Part shown: positions 57,362 to 64,000 of the stretch, piece by piece
Layout of the letters: every line of letters starts with the position of its first letter
Position numbering within the stretch: the stretch's first letter is position 1
Source: Primulina eburnea
Lineage: Eukaryota; Streptophyta; Magnoliopsida; Lamiales; Gesneriaceae
DNA length: 64,000 nt
NCBI RefSeq assembly: GCF_022965805.1
Contig: NC_133103.1
Coordinates: 49,111,693-49,175,692, forward strand
Reading direction: 5' to 3'
Translations under genes and position numbers: made by a program
Notes under the pieces: generated by a model
The model's input: only the letters and a program-made list of their open reading frames with translations
What the model was told of the DNA's origin: nothing
Databases searched by the model: none

Positions 57362-57793
57362 ATGTCGAATTCAAGCGGTTCCAGTGCCTGCAGCAGTACA
57401 CATGTCCTGGTGACCCCGGAGATGCGTCCTCATGTGGAGGAACTGAAGAGGGAAATCGAGGAACATATATGGGCGAAGGTCATGGCCGTGCGGGACAAGG
57501 CTCATGACTTGGATTATACCTATCGCAATCGCTTGGCCACTACTCGAGCGCAAAGAGCCAGAGCGAGGAAGTATATCCGAGAATTCGTAGTAGACCGGGT
57601 GACCGATCTGGTTGACGATGAAGTTCTGCTGCACATGATGCTGTGGAAAGAGTGGCATGCCCTGGACAAGATAATGAAGAATGAATCCTTCATTGACCTC
57701 CGCATTCACGAATTAACTAATTGGATAACGGAGTGGCAGGATTCTGTATCTAACATAATGGATCCCATAACTTTTCGCCGCTATTTTATATAA
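57362..57793 (+). CDS. Antisense-cassette ORF 3, 143 aa, family not recognised
   Basis: The start at 57362 (MSNSSGSSACSS) is favoured by the TATA spacing and likeness to ORF 2; an in-frame ATG at 57338 would add eight residues. The body reads PHVEELKREIEEHIWAKVM, TRAQRARARKYIREF, DEVLLHMMLWKEWHALDKI, LTNWITEWQDSVSNIM. Segments shared with ORF 2 are TTRAQRA/FTRAQRA, DEVLLH-MLxKE and the closing W-x3-W. The ORF is intact. The 5' head S-rich motif is also how the next gene begins (MSNSTSSTSG), which may mean the small ORFs and that gene share a leader. Confidence 0.6.
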   Translation: MSNSSGSSACSSTHVLVTPEMRPHVEELKREIEEHIWAKVMAVRDKAHDLDYTYRNRLATTRAQRARARKYIREFVVDRVTDLVDDEVLLHMMLWKEWHALDKIMKNESFIDLRIHELTNWITEWQDSVSNIMDPITFRRYFI

Positions 57794-57934
57794 TGGAAAT
57801 TTTATCGACTTCTATTGCTTTACTCTTCTGCAAATAAATCTTGTGCGAATTTATGCGGACCGAATCAATAGACTTACAGTTATTTGTAATAACCTGATCC
57901 CCCTGAACTTAAAATATAATCCCGGGCTATCGAA

Positions 57935-58050
57935 CCTTTTGACTATAACAAGATGCCGGGGTCTCGGATTATTCGGACTTAGAAATCTCCGTCCTGGGTC
58001 TCTAGGTTCCCGAGCTATGAAACAAACTTGCCGGGTTCTCCCAAACCTCC
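57935..58050. repeat. CCGGG-type repeats after ORF 3 (degenerate)
   Basis: Units such as ATGCCGGGGTCTCGGATT and TTGCCGGGTTCTCCCAAACC followed by TCCCGG, so every one of the three small ORFs is followed by this repeat type. Confidence 0.6.
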
Positions 58051-58207
58051 CGGCCTATCCACACGTCATTACAACGACACGTGTTCATCTATCCCGACGG
58101 CTAGTAATGTTTCGTATTCCGAGGAGATAACACATCATGACATCTCGATCTGTGTAACTGTCTTTTCGTTCTGCCCGTCGCGACTTTCGAGGCGCATCGA
58201 AACCGCA

Positions 58208-58213
58208 CACGTG
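58208..58213 (+). promoter_or_regulatory. G-box (CACGTG) upstream of the Transposase_28-type gene
   Basis: CACGTG 38 bases before the TATA box (58251); a second CACGTG lies at 58078-58083. Confidence 0.45.
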
Positions 58214-58250
58214 TTCACTCAATCGACGGTTCCGATCATTCCCCATCTCC

Positions 58251-58258
58251 TATATATA
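58251..58258 (+). promoter_or_regulatory. TATA box of the Transposase_28-type gene
   Basis: TATATATA, 143 bases before the ATG at 58402, leaving room for a 5' leader. A GTAAGT-like donor lies at 58382, but no leader intron can be proven. Confidence 0.5.
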
Positions 58259-58401
58259 GCGACCCTAGGTTTTCCCAAAAATCACTTTCAAATCAGCATT
58301 CTCGGCGAAGCCCTTGAAAATTCTCTTCTCGCAGTTCCGACATTCAAAGTTTCCTTGCTCCGACGATCTTCCACCGCATCTGTAAGTTTTTCCTTTCCAT
58401 C

Positions 58402-60820
58402 ATGTCTAACTCTACTTCCTCCACCTCCGGGGCCAATGCACGAGGCTCGGCGGGGTATGAATCTGCTGCTCTTCGTTCTGATTCGTCTCCTTCTCCCACT
58501 TCTCGCCGCCCTTCTACCCATGCCGCCAGCAAACCTATAAGCTTGAAACCCCCATCTTCTTCGAGACCCTCTAAACCTTCTTCTTCGGGCATATCCCGGA
58601 TCCCCAAAAAAGATAAGGGTAAGGGTAAAGCCCGGGTACCTGACCAACCTTCAGCCGACCTCCCAGAGATTCCCTGGTTTTCTTCTCTGCCGAGCTCCTT
58701 GCGTCCAGGAGCAGAGGAAGAACTTCGAACCCTGGGGGTCATTCCTTCTTCACACACTATTCTCATACCCAAGCCCTCTGACCGGGCTGATCAACCTCCC
58801 TCGGGTTATATTACTTTCTTCCGAGACCAGCTTCGAAATGGTCTCCGATTTCCTATTCCCTTATTTTATATCAAGGTTGCCAAATTCTTTGGTGTACCTC
58901 TTAATCAATTCCATCCCAACTCTTTCCGGATTATGGCTTCGGTTTTTGTCCTCTTCCGAATGCATGACCTAGTAATAAATTCCAAAGTTCTTCATTACTT
59001 TTTTATTTGTAGATTAGGTGATAATGCTTTTTCCCTTTCTGCTCGGCTTAATGCCCGCTTCCTTGATGATATCCCCTCCTCTCAAAAGGGATGGAAAGGC
59101 AGATATTTTTTTATCAAACTCCCGGCTAGTCTCGATTGTCCGACCGGATTCATTCCTTCTCTTCCTCGTCAGCCAGAGCTTTCCCAAGCGTATAAGTTTG
59201 AGGAGTTTTATACCCGAAGCCTAGCCTTGGTGGAGGGTCAAAAGTTTTCTTCCTCCACCCTTATAACCCAAGAGCATCTGGCCACCTATCACCTAAGTAA
59301 CCGGGCTGAAGATCCGATTAACCGAGTAGTCGACGAAGTTGCTGGCTCGGGCCTTCAGCCCGGTAATTCTCATTTACCTGTTATGCCATCATCTCCTTTA
59401 TTGATATTTGCACTTGGATTCTAACCTCCTTTGCTTTATATGCAGATTTAATGGAGGAGGCTTTTGCTAGGAGATGGGCAGCCGAGAAGGCGGCCAAGGA
59501 GAAGAAAAGGCCAGCCCGAAAGGCTGCTGCTGAAAAGAGAGCGGAGGATGTGGCTGCTCGGGCGAAGGAGACGACCCGGGTACAATTTGAACTTAAGAGA
59601 GCGGAGCCTGAATCCAGGGAAGATGATGAGGACCTCCTCCCCCTTAGCCAAAGGCCAAGAAGAGTCACGACCATCCCGGTGGTGACTCTCAGCGAGGATG
59701 ATCAAGCGGGAGGCCAGGCATCCTTTCAAGCGATTCAATCAGACACGCCTCCCCTTCTGCGCGATGACCAGGCACCCCTCCAAGAACCTTCACAGGAATC
59801 TTTCCAAGGGCCTCTCCCAGAATCTTTCTAGGGGCCCTTGACAGGGCCCATCCTCCCTTCCCAGCCCAGCGGGTCTGTCTTCTCCACCGAAGGAGTCTCC
59901 CGGGTCGGGGCAGACTTCCTCAAGCAAATGCTCCTTCCTACTGATCAGGCCTTCCTGAAGAGCATGCCACCAACCCCTCGATGCCTGGATGGCTTGAACA
60001 AGCTTCTGGCTGTAAGCTTCTTTCTTCCCCTCTCCTCTCTTCTCTTTTTATTATTATGGCCTTGCCGACCCTGCCTTCTCTTTGAAAAATAGGGTGCACA
60101 TATGTTAATGTCAGCCTATGAAAAGAGGTGTCCTCCTTAGCCAACCACCAGGCTCCCCAACTCCGGGTCTTCCAAGAGACGCACGAGCTTATTCAAGCGG
60201 AGCTTGCTCAGTTGAAGGGATTCCATTCACAAACAGTGGCAACCCTTCAGGGTTCTGTGGAGTCTGCTCAGGCGGAGCTGGCCAAAGCCCGGGAGGAATT
60301 AAAGGAAAGTCATATCAGGGAGGAAACTCTTCAAAAGCATCAATTGATTCTTGATCGCAAGAACGCCTCCCTGATGGATGCTGTAGAAGAACAAATGTCT
60401 CGGGCTGAAAGAGCAGAGGAGGCTCTAGCCGAGTCTGAGCGCCAAAAAGAGCAACTGCGGACTTCCTTCCTGGAATCCTCAGAATTCAAGGCGGCCGTTG
60501 AGGATCGAGCCTATCCTTTCTTTAAGACCGGCTTCAAAAGATGCCTTCAACAATTCCAGGAAGCCGAGCTTATCCCCAAGGATAGAGCCAACTTTCCGGA
60601 TTTCGGGCTAGCCATTGCATCTCTTGCAGGAGCCGGGGTGGGAGGCAATGAAGGTACATCAGAAGAGGAGGACGGAGAGGAACCTGTAGAGGAGGAAAAG
60701 CAGGAGAAGTCCGTAGAGGGGGAGGAAAAAGGAAAACCTGGAGAAGCAGAAGCAAAGCAAATAAAGAAGCCGACAGAGGAGGCGAAAGAGCCAGAAAACA
60801 GCCCTGCTGATATAGAATAG
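58402..60820 (+). CDS. Antisense gene with a Transposase_28-type (gypsy aORF) domain and coiled coil; one internal stop
   Basis: Three exons fit. Exon 1, 58402-59362, ends ...LQP plus one base before donor GTAATT. Exon 2, 59446-60011, starts after TATATGCAG (DLMEEAFARRW) and ends ...LNKLLA before GTAAGC. Exon 3, 60128-60820, runs from VSSLANHQAPQLRV to the stop after PADIE. The frame is kept at both joins, giving about 739 residues. Exon 1 has a Ser/Pro-rich head, then YITFFRDQLRNGLRFPIPLF, then FFGVPLNQFHPNSFRIMASV, the pattern of the 'putative gypsy type transposon' domain. Exons 2 and 3 are coiled-coil and Glu/Lys-rich (ELKESHIREETLQKHQLI, then EEEDGEEPVEEEKQEKS). A TAG at 59829-59831 (PESF*GPL, where the repeat nearby reads SFQGPL) is a C-to-T nonsense, so this copy is probably dead. 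Alternative acceptors for exon 3 cannot be ruled out. Confidence 0.7.
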
Positions 60821-61111
60821 GCTTGTAATCTTTTCATTTTTAAGTTCACTCCCTGCCTTCGGGCTTCGTAGTAATGCAATATTTTCTTTTCCTTTTATCC
60901 TTCTTCGCAATATTTATAAAAATTCAGTACTCGATCAGGATATTCTTGTTCTAACAAATCTAACAATTTACCAAGTGTTGAGAACTAACTAAGATACCAA
61001 ATCATGTGAACGGGTATTAGCCTTCCGCACTTTAAATGGATATCTGTGATGTGAATGTCTGGAACGAACGGACACTTAACAGGATGTAGTGTCCGGGGTT
61101 TATGAGGAGCT
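60821..61111. other. 3' flank of the antisense gene
   Basis: AT-rich sequence with several possible poly(A) signals, leading into the 102-bp array. No gene. Confidence 0.4.
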
Positions 61112-61723
61112 AAGGTGCGGAACCTTAGGCCGGGGAACAGGTCCCGGGACTTTGGAATGGTCGAGGTACGGAGCCCCGAGCCAGGGAGTAGAACCCTGGG
61201 CTTATGTAACACTAAGGTGCGGAACCTTAGGCCGGGGAACAGGTCCCGGGACTTTGGAATGGTCGAGGTACGGAGCCCCGAGCCAGGGAGTAGAACCCTG
61301 GGCTTATGTAACACTAAGGTGCGGAACCTTAGGCCGGGGAACAGGTCCCGGGACTTTGGAATGGTCGAGGTACGGAGCCCCGAGCCAGGGAGTAGAACCT
61401 TGGGATTATGTAACACTAAGGTGCGGAACCTTAGGCCGGGGAACAGGTCCCGGGACTTTGGAATGGTCGAGGTACGGAGCCCCGAGCCAGGGAGTAGAAC
61501 CCTGGGCTTATGTAACACTAAGGTGCGGAACCTTAGGCCGGGGAACAGGTCCCGAGACTTTGGAATGGTCGAGGTACGGAGCCCCGAGCCAGGGAGTAGA
61601 ACCCTGGGCTTATGTAACACTAAGGTGCGGAACCTTAGGCCGGGGAACAGGTCCCGGGACTTTGGAATGGTCGAGGTACGGAGCCCCGAGCCAGGGAGTA
61701 GAACCCTGGGCTTATGTCACCTC
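61112..61723. repeat. 102-bp tandem array, six units
   Basis: AAGGTGCGGAACCTTAGGCC starts at 61112, 61214, 61316, 61418, 61520 and 61622, exactly 102 apart. The units are nearly identical, differing at a few single bases. Since 102 is a multiple of three, long ORFs run through on both strands (up to 257 codons), but these are products of the period. The array lies between two convergent coding regions: the antisense gene ending at 60820 and the integrase ending at 61816. Confidence 0.97.
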
Positions 61724-61815
61724 AGTTTTACGCAATATCACTTATAGCAGGCAAAAGTATGAGGAAAACGATCCTTTATTATTTCTTCAAAGTGAAAATT
61801 ACAGCTGTACATTGG

Positions 61816-62751
61816 CTAAGCATAATATTTCTTCAAATGAAGTACATTCCAAGGTCTCTTAAGAAGTTTACCCTGAGCATCTTCTAGGTAAAAGGATCCT
61901 GAACTGACTCTCTTAATGATTTTGTAAGGCCCCTCCCATCGAGCTTCGAGCTTGCCCACGTCCCCAGCTGGATTAACCTTCTTCATCACCAAGTCCCCTA
62001 TCTGCAAGTCTCGAACTCGGACCTTTTTGTTGTAGGATTTCATGACCCGGTTTCGATATGCCTCCATCCGGATCATGGCTTGGTCCCTCTTTTCTTCTAA
62101 TAGATCCAGTTCCAATGCACGGCTATCCTCATTGTTGCTCGGGTAAAATTCTACCCGGGCAGATGTTTGACCGATCTCAACAGGAAGGATGGCCTCAGAT
62201 CCATACACCAAGCTGAACGGAGTTTCTTGAGTAGGTGCCCGGGGAGTAGTCCTGTATGCCCATAGTACACTGGGTAATTCTTCTATCCAGTCCTTCCCTT
62301 TGCCTTGCAGTCTTGTTTTTAAAGCCTGCACAATGATTCTGTTTACAACTTCTGTCTGCCCATTGGCCTGAGGGTATGCAACAGAAGTGAAGGACTGGGT
62401 GATCTTCATTTCCTGGCACCAAGACGTTATTTCTTTTCCTTGAAACTGTCTCCCATTATCCGAGATCAATCGTCGGGGTATGCCGAAGCGACATACTATA
62501 TTCTTCCATAAGAATTTCAAGACCTCTTGCTCGGTGATTTTAGCCAAGGGCTCAGCTTCCACCCATTTGGAAAAATAATCCACAGCTACTAACAGGAATT
62601 TTTTCTGGGCCCGAGCAACTGGAATTGGGCCGACTATATCTATACCCCACTGATCAAAAGAACAAGATGCCCAAATAGGCTTCATAGGAGTGGCTGGGCT
62701 GTGCTGAAAGTTGGAATGATGTTGACAGCTTTCACAAGTCCGGACCACTCG
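61816..62751 (-). pseudogene. Ty3/gypsy integrase, N-terminus cut off by an LTR
   Basis: The minus-strand reading has the end of the HHCC finger (CESCQHH) and the DDE core: FDQWGIDIVGPIP, then DYFSKWVEAEPL, then LISDNGRQFQGKEI, then YPQANGQTEVVNRI. Next comes the C-terminal part (DLQIGDLVMKKVNP, WEGPYKI), ending LHLKKYYA at 61816. There is no chromodomain, in line with the Tat/Athila side of the family. The reading is open to 62751, where TGTAGTGACCCG of an inserted LTR takes over; the few codons before that (MILERVTT) come from the LTR. It catalyses insertion of the cDNA in an intact element; here it is part of a broken one. Confidence 0.9.
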
Positions 62752-64000
62752 TGTAGTGACCCGTTCCAGAATCACCTACTAATCAAGAATTAAGCATGCA
62801 ATTAATTTAATTAATAACAATCAGAGATAATTGCGGAAAAGGCCAACAAACGATAGTTATACAATCCAATCGAAATCCAGAACAACTCGAACTAAAATGA
62901 AAATATGCGGTACAACCATATCGAAACAAAACAGTACTGAAGAACTAACTCAATCGGCTACTCAACGTCCTCCTCATCCTCCTCCTGAGCCATCCAACCT
63001 GAGGCCTGTCCCGTGGGAATGGGGTGTCCAAGATAAACAAAACCGAGGACGTGAGCGATAAGAACGCCCAGTACAAAAGCATGAGTATACAAGCCTATAT
63101 GAAATGCACATGCTATGATATGATACCAGGGTAGTCAAGAAACAGGAGTCACAAAAGATCTCAATATGCTCAGTCTAGAGGCGCCAAGTGGATAGTGCCG
63201 CGCGGTACTCCTCTGGGTCACTGCATCCACTACAAGATCAGACGTGGACCTAAAATGTCCCGGATCACCGAAGCCCTCCGGACCCGTCGGCCACTGTGTA
63301 CTCTCGGTGTCCATGCGTCCACAAGACAGGGCTGAGCGGCCCCACAAGATATAGCTTATCTCGAAAGAGATACAGCTCAACAATAAAGGCTATCTCGAAA
63401 GAGATACGGCTCAACATGAAATGCAACATGCAGCATAAAACGTGACATAATAGCATGCATCATATGACATATATCAATGCAGCAAATAATCATGCAACAC
63501 ATATAAGAATGTATACTCAACCAGGATATCTCGGATAGTACTTTCGTACCTCTAGTAAAGCAATCCTAGTCCACAGGAAATCCTATCAATCGGGTCTAGT
63601 CCGTCGTCTGCCCTGACGATACTGAGCTCCCTGACTGCCCTTCTCGGACCGTCGGCTATGCCCGGCTGCTCTGTCCGGGCTGCTCTGTCCTTCCCGGGTT
63701 GCTCTTCCCTTCCTGGGCTGATCTTCCCTTTCTGGCTGCTCTTCCCTTCCCGGGCTGATCTTCCCTTCCCGGGCTGCTCTTCCCTTCCTGGCCGATCTTC
63801 CCTTCCTAGGCTGCTCTTCCCTTCCCGGGCTGCTCTTCCCTTTCTGGGCTGCTCTTCCCTTCCTGTCTGCTCTTCTCTTCCCGGGCTGATCTAGAGAGCT
63901 AAAACTTGCATTTAAAGACACAGTACCCTCTCCACAATGAGAAATCCCATGGCCTATTTATAGACCTCAGCCTGCATGAACGTGTCAACCAAATCCCATG
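62752..64000. mobile_element. LTR of another gypsy-type element, running off the window
   Basis: Begins TGTAGTGACCCGTTCCAGAA in the middle of the integrase, a typical plant gypsy LTR start. It is non-coding, with a possible TATTTATAG box at 63955 and a short tandem array. ORFs such as 63135-63383 have no recognisable product. The right end, target duplication and the rest of the element lie outside. Confidence 0.7.
63660..63893. repeat. Short tandem array, about 19-bp unit
   Basis: About twelve imperfect units of GGGCTGCTCTTCCCTTCCC / GGGCTGATCTTCCCTTCCC, lengths 18-20, strongly strand-asymmetric (pyrimidine-rich on the plus strand). Inside the LTR. Confidence 0.85.

Larger units (their letters stand above)
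54260..62751 (-). mobile_element. Partial Tat-lineage Ty3/gypsy element with an antisense gene cassette
   Basis: The integrase at 61816-62751 reads on the minus strand. To its left, where the 3' LTR of such an element is expected, lie plus-strand genes including a Transposase_28-type gene, and then LTR-like non-coding DNA starting TGTGATCCGGG at 54260. A Transposase_28-type antisense gene between pol and the 3' LTR is a known trait of Tat-lineage elements (RIRE2, Grande, Retand). The right part (gag, reverse transcriptase, 5' LTR) is not in the window because another LTR interrupts at 62752. The end of the 3' LTR (between 54.8 and 55.3 kb) is not resolved. The region is more GC-rich than its surroundings. 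Confidence 0.65.

Noticed and set aside
61112..61723. CRISPR-like array
   Set aside because: The units are contiguous without unique spacers, and this is a plant genome; it is a plain tandem satellite-like array.
61089..61862. Long ORFs on both strands through the 102-bp array (257, 210 and 211 codons)
   Set aside because: The unit length is a multiple of three, so any stop-free unit stays open on repetition. The proteins are pure repeats in three different frames; no start context or domain supports one.
63658..63921. Pro/Leu/Ser-rich plus-strand ORF and Arg/Lys/Gly-rich minus-strand ORF near the window end
   Set aside because: They come from the 19-bp pyrimidine-rich tandem units inside an LTR; not genes.

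Overview
This is plant nuclear DNA, most likely from a eudicot. The signs are split genes with GT..AG introns, Ty1/copia, Ty3/gypsy, LINE and CACTA transposons, a CASP-like membrane protein gene fragment, a decayed chloroplast petA insert, and a 100-base N gap at 50303-50402. Several high-copy repeats look like ones I associate with asterids such as Lamiales, but that placement is only an impression. Most of the window is nested transposons and decaying gene copies. The only ORFs that look intact over full length are three small ones in an antisense cassette at 55-58 kb.
Region 0-46 kb: a degenerate ClpB/Hsp101-like AAA+ gene occurs in four copies: A (plus, 0.1-19.3 kb), D (minus, 22.0-23.4 kb), B (plus, 23.4-28.0 kb) and C (plus, 42.4-44.7 kb). 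The exons recall ClpB M-domain, Walker A, Walker B, sensor 1, arginine-finger and D2-small parts, followed by a second AAA-like module. The key ATPase residues were already lost in the shared ancestor. D and B are head to head, and copy B holds an exon-derived hairpin. The copies act as empty-site references for each other, so a solo gypsy LTR and a LINE tail in A, and a Copia element in B, can be bounded exactly. Copy A is also split by about 11.6 kb of other DNA.
That 11.6 kb block, and a second block at 36.9-41.1 kb, are large palindromes. Each arm carries a pseudogene for a protein with two RING-like fingers, and a non-autonomous CACTA element sits at the same codon in every arm. A fragment of a CASP-like family 5 gene lies at 34.3-35.2 kb.
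Region 46-54 kb: a gypsy LTR, two fused integrase C-terminal fragments, the chloroplast petA insert, an assembly gap, a Copia-type LTR fragment, a 638-bp tandem duplication, and AT-rich DNA without genes.
Region 54-64 kb: part of a Ty3/gypsy element read on the minus strand, most like the Tat lineage (Retand/RIRE2/Grande type). Its integrase points left. Between integrase and the presumed 3' LTR lies a plus-strand (antisense) cassette: three paralogous ~140-aa ORFs, each with its own TATA box and followed by CCGGG hairpin repeats, then a three-exon gene with a Transposase_28-type domain and a coiled coil. A 102-bp x 6 array lies where the two transcription units converge. The integrase is cut at 62752 by another LTR that runs off the window. 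This cassette is the best candidate for something not yet well described.
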